The position numbers and the translations under genes are program-made. The notes beneath the pieces are model-generated. The model saw only the letters and a list, made by a program, of their open reading frames with translations. It ran no database searches and was not told where the DNA came from. This document shows positions 26,981 to 35,656 of a DNA stretch of 64,000 nucleotides, piece after piece (within the stretch, counting starts at the first letter, position 1; every line of letters starts with the position of its first letter). Origin of the DNA: Kitasatospora sp. SolWspMP-SS2h (GTDB lineage: Bacteria > Actinomycetota > Actinomycetes > Streptomycetales > Streptomycetaceae); contig NZ_QLLT01000009.1 of assembly GCF_003259315.1 (NCBI RefSeq), forward strand, positions 62,001 to 126,000, given 5' to 3'.

Positions 26981-27241
26981 TCAGACCCCGAACGACTCCG
27001 GATCCTCCCGCAGCACCCTCCCGCGCTCCTCGTTCTCCGCACCCGCCACCAGCCCCCGCCGCGCCCCCGTCACCACCGACGCGAGCCCCGCCAACTGGTC
27101 CGCCGTCACCCGGACGTCCCACTGCTCGGCCCCCACCTGCCACAGGCACGGCGTCCTCAGCCACGGCCCGTCGTACATCAGCGGAACGCTCGTCGGCTCC
27201 TGCGAATCCGGAAACGCCTGCGCCATCGCGTACACGTTCAT
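26981..27241 (-). CDS. Hypothetical protein upstream of AIPR-like gene
   Basis: 86 residues with no family I recognise (MNVYAMAQAFPDSQEP, then LWQVGAEQWDVRVTADQLAGLASVV). The AIPR-like frame starts 7 bases after its stop, so they are probably one transcript. It could be an N-terminal remnant of a split gene or a companion protein. Start and reality are uncertain. Confidence 0.45.
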   Translation of the reverse strand: MNVYAMAQAFPDSQEPTSVPLMYDGPWLRTPCLWQVGAEQWDVRVTADQLAGLASVVTGARRGLVAGAENEERGRVLREDPESFGV

Positions 27242-27319
27242 GCCCACCACAACGCCCCGGAGCCCCCCGGGTGACGCCCCGCACCCACCCCGCAGGCCCA
27301 CCCCACCCGCACAACGAGG

Positions 27320-27353
27320 AAGGGCCCTGCCGGATCTCTCCGGCAGGGCCCTT
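27320..27353 (-). terminator. Terminator of tRNA-Pro
   Basis: AAGGGCCCTGCCGGA, TCTC, and its exact complement: a 15-bp perfect stem about 16 bases past the tRNA 3' end. Confidence 0.8.
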
Positions 27354-27369
27354 GCCTGCTACTACGAAG

Positions 27370-27443
<74 letters not shown>

Positions 27444-27531
27444 GTCCTGCGGTGTTGCCTTCCGTGTCCGGCGCAACGAGTAGAACTCTACAGGAGGTGG
27501 GGCCAGAGACGAAATCCGGTTTCGGGGCTGG

Positions 27532-28476
27532 TCAGCGGGGGGCGGGGGTGAGGGTGAGGAGGGTGGCTTCGGGGGGGCAGGCGAAGCGGAGGGGGGTGTA
27601 GCGGTTGGTGCCGCAGCCGGCGGAGACGTGGAGGTAGGAGCGGTGGTGGGGGGTGGTGTGGGTGGAGAGGCCCTTGACGCGGTCGGTGTCGAGGTCGCAG
27701 TTGGTGACCAGGGCGCCGTAGAAGGGGATGCAGAGCTGGCCGCCGTGGGTGTGGCCGGCCAGGATCAGGGGGTAGCCGTCGGCGGTGAAGGCGTCGAGGG
27801 AGCGGAGGTAGGGGGCGTGGACGGCGGCGAGGGAGAGGTCGGCGTCGGGGGAGGGGCCGCCGGCGACGGCGGCGTAGCGGTCGTGGCGGATGTGCGGGTC
27901 GTCGAGGCCGGTGAACTCGATGTCGAGGCCGGCGACGGTGAGGCGGCCGCGGGCGTTGTTGAGGTTGAGCCAGCCGGCCTGGTCGAAGCCGTCGCGGAGC
28001 TTCTGCCAGGGGTTGTGGACGGCGCCGCTGATGCCGCGGCGGCCGCTGCCGTCGGGGTTGTTGAGGCCGTGGACGCCGCTGCGGAGGGCCTTGAGGTAGC
28101 GAGTGGGGCTCTTGGGGGTGGGGCCGTAGTAGTCGTTGGAGCCGAAGACGTAGACGCCGGGGAAGTCCATCAGCGGGCTGAGGGCGTCCAGGGCGGCGGG
28201 GACCGCGAGCGGGTCGGAGAGGTTGTCCCCGGTGTTGACGACCAGGTCGGGGCGGAGGCCGGCCAGGCTCTTCAGCCAGCGCTGCTTCTTGGCCTGGCCG
28301 TTGACCATGTGGATGTCGGAGACCTGGAGGATCCGGACCGGCCGGGCACCGGCGGGCAGGATCGGGACCTCGACGCGGCGCAGCCGGAACGAGCGGACCT
28401 CGTACCCGGCGGCGTAGACGAGACAGGCGGCGCCGGTGGCGGCGACACCGAGCGGGACGGAGTACAGCGGTCGCAT
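27532..28476 (-). CDS. Membrane-anchored metallophosphoesterase
   Basis: 314 residues. An N-terminal hydrophobic helix (VPLGVAATGAACLVYAAGYEV) anchors a calcineurin-like domain. Metal motifs are visible as QVSDIHM (D-x-H), NTGDNLSD, FGSNDYYG and AGHTHGGQ. Proteins of this kind act on phospho-lipids or wall precursors. It is the usual neighbour of the class A PBP region in streptomycetes, which suggests an envelope role. Confidence 0.9.
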   Translation of the reverse strand: MRPLYSVPLGVAATGAACLVYAAGYEVRSFRLRRVEVPILPAGARPVRILQVSDIHMVNGQAKKQRWLKSLAGLRPDLVVNTGDNLSDPLAVPAALDALSPLMDFPGVYVFGSNDYYGPTPKSPTRYLKALRSGVHGLNNPDGSGRRGISGAVHNPWQKLRDGFDQAGWLNLNNARGRLTVAGLDIEFTGLDDPHIRHDRYAAVAGGPSPDADLSLAAVHAPYLRSLDAFTADGYPLILAGHTHGGQLCIPFYGALVTNCDLDTDRVKGLSTHTTPHHRSYLHVSAGCGTNRYTPLRFACPPEATLLTLTPAPR

Positions 28477-28607
28477 CGGTCCATGGTCGCAGACGGACCG
28501 AACGGGCCGACGGGCACCCGGGGGTGGAGCGGTCCGACGGGGCGTCAGGGGCGGGGCGGACGGTAAAGGAGCGGCGGCGGGGCGGGGCAGGTGCCAGAAT
28601 CGACGGC

Positions 28608-29063
28608 ATGACGACGCTCAAGGAGCAGCTGCAGGAGGACCTCACGGCTGCGATCAAGGCACGGGACGAGCTGCGCTCGTCCACCCTCCGGCTGACGCTG
28701 TCCGCGGTCACCGGCGCGGAGGTGGCGGGCAAGCAGAAGAAGGAGCTGTCCGACGCCGAGGTGCTGCAGGTGATCGGCAAGGAGGCGAAGAAGCGTCGGG
28801 AGGCCGCGGAGGCGTTCCAGGGCGCCGGCCGGGCCGAGCAGGCGGAGCGGGAGCGGGCCGAGGGCGAGGTGCTGGACGCGTACCTGCCGAAGCAGCTGAC
28901 GGACGAGGAGCTGGCGGCCGTGGTGGCCGCCGCGGTGGCGGAGTCCGGGGCGAGCGGCCCGCAGGGCATGGGCGCCGTGATGAAGCTGGTGCGCCCGCAG
29001 GTGGAGGGCAAGGCGGACGGCGGCCGGGTGGCCGCCGCCGTGAAGGCCGCCCTGGCCGGCTGA
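28608..29063 (+). CDS. GatB/YqeY domain protein
   Basis: 151 residues matching YqeY, the stand-alone version of the tRNA-binding tail of GatB: LKEQLQEDLTAAIKARDELRSSTLRLTLSAVT then a Lys-rich helix and ASGPQGMGAVMKLVRPQVEGKADGGRVAAAVKAAL. ATG 28608 starts the family helix. Function is unsettled, probably linked to tRNA-dependent amidation or translation. Confidence 0.92.
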   Translation: MTTLKEQLQEDLTAAIKARDELRSSTLRLTLSAVTGAEVAGKQKKELSDAEVLQVIGKEAKKRREAAEAFQGAGRAEQAERERAEGEVLDAYLPKQLTDEELAAVVAAAVAESGASGPQGMGAVMKLVRPQVEGKADGGRVAAAVKAALAG

Positions 29064-29139
29064 GCGCCGGGGAGTGGCCTGGGGGAGCGGCCTGAAGAGG
29101 AGCCCGAGGAGCTGAAGGGCTGACGGGAGCCGCGAACGC

Positions 29140-29177
29140 CGAACCGCCCGCGAGGAGGATTCCTCGCGGGCGGTTCG
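29140..29177. terminator. Bidirectional terminator, YqeY / PBP
   Basis: A 17-bp perfect stem (CGAACCGCCCGCGAGGA) with loop GGAT between convergent genes. Confidence 0.85.
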
Positions 29178-29218
29178 CGCGTTCCGATGACAGGCAGTGC
29201 GTTCCGGGGCCGCCGCGG

Positions 29219-31519
29219 CTAGTGGCGGCCGGGCTTGCCGGTGTTCCCCCCGATGACGCCCGGCGGGAGGCTGATGCCGCCGTTGGTGGCGCCGCCGGTG
29301 GGCCAGCCGGGGAGGTTGGTGTTCCCCGGGTTCCCGGTGTTCCCCGGGTTCCCGGTGTTGCCGGGGTTCCCGGTGTTGGGGGTGGTGTTGCTGGTCTGGG
29401 TGGCGTTGTCGCCGGAGGGGGCGGAGGGGGTGTCGCCGGGGGGCGACGACGGCTGGCTGGGCTGCGGGATGTCGACCTTCTGGAAGCTGGTCACCGGGCT
29501 GCCGTCCAGGGCGTCGTTCATGGCCATCTGCCAGATCGGGCCGGGGCCGTCGGAGCCGTAGACCGCGCTGAAGGAGTGGCCGCCGATGCGCATGTTGCGC
29601 ATCGAGACGTTGCCGCCGACGCCGCCGAGCCAGACCGAGGTGGCCAGGTTCGGGGTGTAGCCGGTGAACCAGGCCGCGTAGCGGTTGTCGGTGGTGCCGG
29701 TCTTGCCGGCGATCTGGCGGCCGTCGTCGAGGCCGAGGGCGGAGCCGGTGCCCTTCTCGGTCACGCCGAGCAGCAGGGTGTTGATGCCGTCCGCGGTGGT
29801 CTGGGACATCGCCTGGGTGCAGTTGGCGCCGGGGACGCCGAGCTGCTTGCCCTCGCCGTTGGTCACCGAGGTGATCGCGACCGGGGAGCAGTAGAGGCCC
29901 CGGGCGGCGAACGCGGCGTAGGCGGTGGCCATCTGCAGCGGGCTGACCTCCTGGGTGCCGAGCGTCATCGAGGCGACCTGCTGGATCTTGCTGCCGTTGG
30001 CCAGGGTGCCGAGGCCGAGCTTGTCGGTCATCTGCTTCACCGGGCACAGGCCGACCTGCTGTTCGAGCTGGATGAAGTAGGTGTTGACCGACTTCTGCAT
30101 GGCGATCTGCAGGCTGTACGGGCCGTGCTCGCTGGTGGACTCGTTGGTCAGCGTCTGCGGGTCGTGGGTGGTGCCCTCGCAGGTGGTCATCCTGGGGTAC
30201 TCCATGCTGTAGGGCGAGGGGTACTCCTGGCTGATCGGGACACCGGACTCCAGCGCGGCCGCGGCCACGATCGGCTTGAAGGTCGAGCCGGGGGAGAAGC
30301 CGTTGCCGCCGCCCATGGACGCGCCGACGTTGAGGTTCAGCACGGTCTGGTTCTTCGAGGTGTCCAGGCCGTACGGGCGGGTCTGGGCCATGGCGAGGAT
30401 CTTGCCGGTGCCGGGTTCGATCATGGTGCCGGCCGAGGACACCGGGTCGGTCACGTAGACCTTCTTGGTGACCGCGTTGTACATGGCCTTCTGCTTGTCC
30501 GGGTCGATGGTGGTGTTGATCTTCAACCCGCCCTGCGACCACAGCTTCTGGCGGTCCGCCGTGGTGGCGCCGAACGCCGGGTCCTGCTTGACCACGTGGC
30601 GCACGTAGTCGCAGAAGAAGCCCATGCCCTGGTCGGCGGTGATGCAGCCGTTCTGCGGCTCGGAGTACTTGATGCCGAGCGGCGCGTCCAGGGCGGCCTT
30701 GGCCTGCTCCGGGGTGATGTGCTTGTACTCCAGCAGCTTGTTGATCACCGTGTTGCGGCGGGTCTGCGCGGCCTGCGGGTGGGCGATCGGGTCGTACGCC
30801 GTGGGGTTCTGCACCAGGCCGGCCAGCATCGCGGCCTCGGGGACGGTGAGGTCCTTGGCGCTCTTGCTGAAGTACCGGTTGGCGGCGGCCTCGACGCCGT
30901 ACGCCTGGTGGCCGTAGAACGTGATGTTCAGGTAGTTGGTGAGGATCTGGTCCTTGCTCAGGTCCTCTTCCAGCTTGATGGCGTACTTGAGCTCCTGGAT
31001 CTTGCGGCCCAGGCTCTTCTTGGTGGCTTCGAGGAAGGCCGCCTGGTCGTCGCCGGCCTGCTCGACGAAGACGTTCTTCACGTACTGCTGGGTGAGCGTG
31101 GAGGCGCCCTGCGCGGTGGTGCCGGACTCGGCGTTCTTGGTGATCGCGCGGAGCACGCCCTTGAGGTCGACGGCGCCGTGCTCGTAGAACCGGGCGTCCT
31201 CGATGTCGACCTGGGCCTGGCGCATCACCGGGGCCATCTGGTCGGCGGTGAGGATGGTGCGGTCGCGGTCGTACACCTTGGCGATCAGGCCGCCCTTGGC
31301 GTCGTAGATCATCGACGCCTGGGAGAGGGTGGGCTGCTTGAAGTCGTCCGGGATGTTGTCGAACGAGTCGGCGGTGTCCTTGGCGGTCAGGCCGAACGCT
31401 CCGACGGCGGGCAGCGCCATGCCGGCGACCAGGACGCCGGCCAGGATCGAGCCGCCGAGGAACTTGACGCCGTTGCCTGCCTTGTCCGTCAGGGAGCCGG
31501 TGGATCGCGTGGGTGCCAT
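29219..31519 (-). CDS. Class A penicillin-binding protein
   Basis: 766 residues: short cytoplasmic tail, one membrane helix (about 21-43), glycosyltransferase domain (EDARFYEHGAVD with Glu107; STLTQQYVKN) and transpeptidase domain with Ser412 in GSTFKP, KSVN and KTGT. The tail after about 690 is Pro/Ser/Asn/Gly-rich and ends with three NPGNTG units, likely an extended wall-facing linker. It builds and cross-links peptidoglycan. It is divergent from wblA across about 400 bases, the arrangement I remember from S. coelicolor (SCO3580-SCO3579). Confidence 0.93.
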   Translation of the reverse strand: MAPTRSTGSLTDKAGNGVKFLGGSILAGVLVAGMALPAVGAFGLTAKDTADSFDNIPDDFKQPTLSQASMIYDAKGGLIAKVYDRDRTILTADQMAPVMRQAQVDIEDARFYEHGAVDLKGVLRAITKNAESGTTAQGASTLTQQYVKNVFVEQAGDDQAAFLEATKKSLGRKIQELKYAIKLEEDLSKDQILTNYLNITFYGHQAYGVEAAANRYFSKSAKDLTVPEAAMLAGLVQNPTAYDPIAHPQAAQTRRNTVINKLLEYKHITPEQAKAALDAPLGIKYSEPQNGCITADQGMGFFCDYVRHVVKQDPAFGATTADRQKLWSQGGLKINTTIDPDKQKAMYNAVTKKVYVTDPVSSAGTMIEPGTGKILAMAQTRPYGLDTSKNQTVLNLNVGASMGGGNGFSPGSTFKPIVAAAALESGVPISQEYPSPYSMEYPRMTTCEGTTHDPQTLTNESTSEHGPYSLQIAMQKSVNTYFIQLEQQVGLCPVKQMTDKLGLGTLANGSKIQQVASMTLGTQEVSPLQMATAYAAFAARGLYCSPVAITSVTNGEGKQLGVPGANCTQAMSQTTADGINTLLLGVTEKGTGSALGLDDGRQIAGKTGTTDNRYAAWFTGYTPNLATSVWLGGVGGNVSMRNMRIGGHSFSAVYGSDGPGPIWQMAMNDALDGSPVTSFQKVDIPQPSQPSSPPGDTPSAPSGDNATQTSNTTPNTGNPGNTGNPGNTGNPGNTNLPGWPTGGATNGGISLPPGVIGGNTGKPGRH

Positions 31520-31611
31520 GGAGAGAACCCTACGTGCCGGAATCCCGTACAGGGGGGCAGGTGTTCGCCTACGCTTGTCACAGAACTGCGACAGCTTCGC
31601 TCTGTCCATCG

Positions 31612-31633
31612 TCATCACTCTTGTGAGTGATGA
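31612..31633. promoter_or_regulatory. Palindrome 1 in the PBP/wblA promoter region
   Basis: TCATCACTC, TTGT, GAGTGATGA: a perfect 9-bp inverted repeat 93 bases from the PBP start. It shares its TCACTC-N4-GAGTGA core with 31749-31764. The rest of the gap 31520-31919 holds no gene I can support. Confidence 0.55.
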
Positions 31634-31748
31634 GCTTTGTCCGATTCGCGGCGTTCTGTCCGTGATCCGGACGGATGCGTGGCGGGTCGCTGTCGCACAC
31701 CGTGACGAAAACGCCCCTTCCGGCCCCGGCAAGCCCCCCGACCTGCAA

Positions 31749-31764
31749 TCACTCCAACGAGTGA
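31749..31764. promoter_or_regulatory. Palindrome 2 in the PBP/wblA promoter region
   Basis: TCACTC, CAAC, GAGTGA: a perfect 6-bp inverted repeat with the same core and spacing as the palindrome at 31612. Two sites 137 bases apart suggest one dimeric regulator acting on both divergent genes. Confidence 0.5.
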
Positions 31765-31919
31765 GCTGCTGGACACCCATAGTCCGATCGGGTCATTCGA
31801 GATTGGGCATACAGGGGCTGTTGCGCTGTGCCGTTCTTCCGTAACGTCCTCAACTGGCAACGGTGAATATGCCGTTGCCGCCGTGGGGGAGCCCCGAATC
31901 GGGAGAGGACGGCGCCGGG

Positions 31920-32243
31920 ATGGGCTGGGTGGACGACTGGAGCGCGCAGGCGGCGTGCCGCACGAGCGATCCGGATGAACTGTTCGTGCAGGGGGCGGCG
32001 CAGAACCGCGCCAAGGCGGTGTGCAGCGGGTGTCCCGTGCGCACCGAGTGCCTCGCGGACGCGCTCGACAACCGGGTCGAGTTCGGCGTCTGGGGCGGGA
32101 TGACGGAACGCGAGCGGCGGGCGCTGCTGCGCCGGCGGCCGACCGTGGACTCCTGGCGCCGGCTGCTGGAGACCGCGCGCACCGAGTACGAGGAGTCGTT
32201 GGCGACCGGGGTGGTCCTGCGGGACTACGCCCAGGCGGTCTGA
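31920..32243 (+). CDS. wblA: WhiB-like regulator WblA
   Basis: 107 residues from ATG 31920 (MGWVDDWSAQAACRT); an in-frame GTG at 31863 would add 19. The [4Fe-4S] cysteines are Cys13, 35, 38 and 44 (CSGCPVRTEC), followed by FGVWGGMTERERRALLRRR, the WhiB signature and basic DNA-contact stretch. The sequence and the neighbours (class A PBP, two ArsA ATPases) identify WblA, known to switch Streptomyces from growth to sporulation and to reduce antibiotic production. GGGAGAGGAC precedes 31920; nothing similar precedes 31863. Confidence 0.92.
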   Translation: MGWVDDWSAQAACRTSDPDELFVQGAAQNRAKAVCSGCPVRTECLADALDNRVEFGVWGGMTERERRALLRRRPTVDSWRRLLETARTEYEESLATGVVLRDYAQAV

Positions 32244-32265
32244 CGCTCCGTCAGGAGGCCGTGGC

Positions 32266-32286
32266 GGGCGGGTCGTCGACCCGCCC
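32266..32286. terminator. Hairpin between wblA and ArsA genes
   Basis: GGGCGGGTCG and its complement around a single T, a tight inverted repeat between convergent genes. Confidence 0.6.
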
Positions 32287-32319
32287 GGCGGGCTCGAAGG
32301 TCCGGGCGGCGGGCCGGGC

Positions 32320-33516
32320 TCACCCGGTGGGCTCGTGCGGTTCGGTGGGTTCGACGGGTGCTTCGGCGGGTTCTTCGGTGGGGGTGCCGAGCAGCTCGCC
32401 GACGGCCCGCAGGCCGTCCAGGTCGTGGACGTCGCCGGGGAGGGCGGCCACCTCGACGATCGGCACGTCCGGGTAGACCGAGGCGAAGCGGTTGCGGGTG
32501 CGCCGCTCCCTCGTCATGACCTGCATCCGTTCGGCGTGCAGCCGCAGCAGCCCGGCGGCCAGCGTCTCGGCCGCCACGGTGGCGTGCGGCGTGCCGTTCT
32601 CCTCCAGCGCCTCGGCGGCGGCCAGCGCGCGTTCGGCGGTGAGCTGCGGGGCGCCGGTGGAGTGCACCCGGTTGAGCACCAGGCCGGCCAGCGGCATCTC
32701 GTCGGCGGCCAGCCGGTCGACGAAGTAGGCGGCCTCGCGCAGCGCGTCCCGTTCCGGGGCGGCGACCACCAGGAACGCGGTGCCCTCGGCCTTGAGCAGC
32801 TGGTAGGTGCGGTCGGCGCGCTCCCGGAAGCCGCCGAACATCGAGTCCGTCGCGGAGACGAAGGTCTGGATGTCGGTGAGCAGCTGGGCGCCGAAGATCT
32901 TGCCGAGGGTGCCGCTGATCAGCCCCACGCCGACGTTGAGGAACTTCATCGCGGAGCGGCCGCCGACCTTGGCGGGGGCGGTCAGCAGCCGGATCACCCG
33001 GCCGTCCAGGAAGGAGCCGAGCCGGCTCGGGGCGTCCAGGAAGTCCAGCGCGGAGCGCGACGGCGGGGTGTCGACGACGATCAGGTCCCAGCGGTCCTCG
33101 GCCCGGAGCTGGCCGAGCTTCTCCATCGCCATGTACTCCTGGGTGCCCGCGAAACCGGCCGACAGCGACTGGTAGAACGGGTTCTCCATGATCGCCCTGG
33201 CGCGTTCGGGCTCCGCGTGGGCCAGCACGACCTCGTCGAAGGTCCGCTTCATGTCCAGCATCATGGCCTGGAGCTCGCCCTCGCCGCGGGTGCCCTTGAC
33301 CACCCGCGGGGTGTTGTCCAGCTCGCTCAGGCCCATCGACTGGGCCAGCCGGCGGGCCGGGTCGATGGTCAGCACCACGACGCGCCGCCCGCGCTCGGCG
33401 GCGCGCAGGCCGATCGCCGCGGCGGTGGTGGTCTTGCCGACGCCACCGGAGCCGCAGCAGACCACGATCCGGGTCTCCGGGTCGTCGATCAGGGTGTCGA
33501 TGTCCAGCCCGGTCAT
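32320..33516 (-). CDS. ArsA/GET3-like P-loop ATPase (downstream copy)
   Basis: 398 residues. CCGSGGVGKTTTAAAIGLRAAERG (20-43) is the deviant Walker A of ArsA/Get3 ATPases; VVVLTIDPARRLAQSMGL and IVVDTPPSRSALDFLD are switch regions. Arsenite-binding cysteines of classical ArsA are not evident, so a membrane-protein or signalling role is more likely than arsenic export. The pair sits next to wblA in streptomycetes. Tail is Pro/Glu-rich. Confidence 0.88.
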   Translation of the reverse strand: MTGLDIDTLIDDPETRIVVCCGSGGVGKTTTAAAIGLRAAERGRRVVVLTIDPARRLAQSMGLSELDNTPRVVKGTRGEGELQAMMLDMKRTFDEVVLAHAEPERARAIMENPFYQSLSAGFAGTQEYMAMEKLGQLRAEDRWDLIVVDTPPSRSALDFLDAPSRLGSFLDGRVIRLLTAPAKVGGRSAMKFLNVGVGLISGTLGKIFGAQLLTDIQTFVSATDSMFGGFRERADRTYQLLKAEGTAFLVVAAPERDALREAAYFVDRLAADEMPLAGLVLNRVHSTGAPQLTAERALAAAEALEENGTPHATVAAETLAAGLLRLHAERMQVMTRERRTRNRFASVYPDVPIVEVAALPGDVHDLDGLRAVGELLGTPTEEPAEAPVEPTEPHEPTG

Positions 33517-33534
33517 GCCGCTCCCTGCTTCGCG

Positions 33535-33615
33535 CCGATCGTCGTGCCCGTGCCGTCCGCCGTGCTCGTGCCGTTCCCCGCGTCAGTGCCCGTGCCCGTG
33601 CCCGCGCCGTCCGCC
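33535..33615. repeat. GTGCCC/CCGTCC repeats between the ArsA genes
   Basis: Short irregular CGTGCC(C) units, about ten in 80 bases, fill the spacer between the two ATPase genes. Confidence 0.6.
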
Positions 33616-33619
33616 GCCC

Positions 33620-34705
33620 TCACGCCGCTCCCTGCCGCTTCAGCTCGCCCGCCAGCCGGTACAGCCCGGCCAGGTCCATGCCCTCGCCGATCAGCGGCAA
33701 CTCGTAGGTGGGGAGCCGCAGTTGCTGGAGGTCGGCGCGCTGGGCGCGTTCCAGTTCGACCCGCTCAGCGTGCTCCCTGGCCTGCTCCAGCAGCGGGTCG
33801 AGCAGCGGCTCGACGTGCGCCCGGACGGTCTCCGGCTTGCGCGAGCGCCCGCCCAGGCCGACCTCGCCGAGGGCCAGCGCCACCTCCTCGCGGTGGTCGC
33901 CGTCGGCCGCCGCCACCGCCGCCGCGTCCAGTATCGGCGGGCGCACCATGTTGACCAGCACGCCGCCGACCGGCAGGCCGGACTCGCGCAGGTCGGCGAT
34001 CCCGTCGACGGTCTCCTGCACCGGCATCTCCTCCAGCAGGGTGGTGAAGTGCACCGCCGTCTCGGCGGAGCGCAGCACCCGCATCACCGCCTGCGCCTGG
34101 GAGTGGATCGGCCCTATCCGGGCCAGGCCCGCCACCTCGGAGTTGACGTTCAGGAAGCGGGTCAGCCGGCCGGTCGGCGGGGCGTCCATCACCACCGCGT
34201 CGTAGCGGCGGCGGCCGTCCGGGCCCTTGCGGCGGGCCGCCTCGCACGCCTTGCCGGTGAGCAGCACGTCGCGCACGCCCGGGGCGACGGTGGTGGCGAA
34301 GTCCACGAAGCCGACCTTCTGCAGGGCCTTCCCGGCCCGGCCCAGCTTGTAGAACATGTCCAGGTACTCCAGCAGCGCCTGCTCGGTGTCGATCGCCAGC
34401 GCGTGCACCTCGCCGTGGCCCTTGCCGGGCAGGCCGAGCTGGGCGGGCGTCACGGTGGCCACCCGGCGCTCCTCGTACGGCAGCGCGGCGATCTGGAACA
34501 GCTCGGCGATGCCCTGCCGGCCCTCCACCTCGATCAGCAGGGTGCGGCGCCCGTCGGCGGCCAGGGCCAGGGCCAGCGCGGCGGCCACCGTGGTCTTGCC
34601 GGTGCCGCCCTTGCCGCTGACCACGTGCAGCCTGACGCCCTCCCAGTCCGGCTCGCGCGGCGCTGCCTGCTCGGTCGGCCCCGCCGTACCGCTGGTGCCC
34701 GCCAC
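33620..34705 (-). CDS. ArsA/GET3-like P-loop ATPase (upstream copy)
   Basis: 361 residues. Walker A reads VSGKGGTGKTTVAAALALALAADG, with LIEVEGRQG and VVMDAPPTGRLTRFL switch regions. It is a distant relative of the next gene, and the two probably form a heterodimer, as ArsA-like ATPases work as paired domains. GTG 34705 is chosen for its GGAGAG; the preceding frame is low-complexity repeat. The role is unknown. Confidence 0.87.
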   Translation of the reverse strand: MAGTSGTAGPTEQAAPREPDWEGVRLHVVSGKGGTGKTTVAAALALALAADGRRTLLIEVEGRQGIAELFQIAALPYEERRVATVTPAQLGLPGKGHGEVHALAIDTEQALLEYLDMFYKLGRAGKALQKVGFVDFATTVAPGVRDVLLTGKACEAARRKGPDGRRRYDAVVMDAPPTGRLTRFLNVNSEVAGLARIGPIHSQAQAVMRVLRSAETAVHFTTLLEEMPVQETVDGIADLRESGLPVGGVLVNMVRPPILDAAAVAAADGDHREEVALALGEVGLGGRSRKPETVRAHVEPLLDPLLEQAREHAERVELERAQRADLQQLRLPTYELPLIGEGMDLAGLYRLAGELKRQGAA

Positions 34706-34888
34706 GCCCGCTCTCCGTCCGCCGCTGTCCGTCGCTGTCCGTCGCTCTCGGTCGGGGCCCCGGGGCACCCCTCACCGCGAGGGTAACCAGCGAGCGGTCC
34801 CGATGCCGGGAGCATCCCGGGCACCCCGGCGAATCATGCCCCCTTTGTGTCCCACCTCACACCGGTCCGGGCGGCTAGAGTCACCCCC

Positions 34889-35044
34889 ATGACCAAGTGG
34901 GAATACGTCACCGTGCCGCTGCTCGTGCACGCCACCAAGCAGATCCTCGACACCTGGGGCCAGGACGGCTGGGAGCTCGTCCAGGTCGTCCCCGGGCCGA
35001 ACCCGGAGCAGCTGGTCGCGTACCTCAAGCGCGAGAAGGAGTAG
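34889..35044 (+). CDS. DUF4177 domain protein
   Basis: A 51-residue protein, MTKWEYVTVPLLVHATKQILDTWGQDGWELVQV onward, the compact DUF4177 fold. A TAGAGT -10 box at 34875-34880 ends 8 bases before the ATG and there is no ribosome site, so the message is probably leaderless. It is followed after 2 bases by the RidA gene. Function unknown. Confidence 0.9.
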   Translation: MTKWEYVTVPLLVHATKQILDTWGQDGWELVQVVPGPNPEQLVAYLKREKE

Positions 35045-35046
35045 CC

Positions 35047-35511
35047 ATGGGCCAGGTCGAGCAGAGGCTCGCCGAGCTCGGGCTGACGCTGCCCGAGGTC
35101 GCCGCCCCGGTCGCCGCGTACGTCCCGGCGGTGCGCGACGGCGTGCACGTGCTGACCTCCGGGCAGCTGCCGTTCGTCGCGGGGAAGCTCCCGCTGACCG
35201 GCAAGGTCGGCGCCGAGGTCACCGCGGAGGACGCCAGGGAGCTGGCGCAGGTCTGCGCGCTGAACGCGCTGGCCGCGGTCAAGTCGGTGGTCGGTGACCT
35301 GGACCGGGTCGAGCAGGTGGTCAAGGTGGTCGGCTTCGTGGCCTCCGCCCCCGACTTCACCGGGCAGCCCGGCGTGGTCAACGGCACCAGCGAGCTGCTG
35401 GGCAAGGTCTTCGGCGAGCGCGGCGTGCACGCCCGCAGCGCCGTCGGCGTGGCGGTGCTGCCGCTGGACGCGCCGGTCGAGGTCGAGCTGACGGTCCGGG
35501 TCCGGGACTGA
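35047..35511 (+). CDS. RidA family (YjgF/YER057c) protein
   Basis: 154 residues with the RidA fold: VPAVRDGVHVLTSGQLPFV, VCALNALAAVKSVVGDLDRVEQVVKVVGFV and RSAVGVAVLPLDAPVEVELTVRV. RidA proteins remove reactive enamine/imine intermediates from pyridoxal-phosphate enzymes. The Arg usual in active RidA deaminases lies in HARSAVG. Co-transcribed with DUF4177. Confidence 0.9.
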   Translation: MGQVEQRLAELGLTLPEVAAPVAAYVPAVRDGVHVLTSGQLPFVAGKLPLTGKVGAEVTAEDARELAQVCALNALAAVKSVVGDLDRVEQVVKVVGFVASAPDFTGQPGVVNGTSELLGKVFGERGVHARSAVGVAVLPLDAPVEVELTVRVRD

Positions 35512-35526
35512 TCCGGGCGCTGGCCG

Positions 35527-35558
35527 GGGCCCGTCACCGCTTCCGCGGTGGCGGGCCC
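35527..35558 (+). terminator. Terminator of RidA unit
   Basis: GGGCCCGTCACCGC pairs with GCGGTGGCGGGCCC (one G-T pair) around TTCC, 15 bases after the RidA stop. Confidence 0.8.
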
Positions 35559-35656
35559 TCCGCGTGCCGGGCGGCGGGCCGGGGGGCGCCGGGATGAAGG
35601 GCGCCTGGCGGCGGGCGGCGGGTTGTTCCGGGGCGGGGCGGCGGCGGTTAACATCC

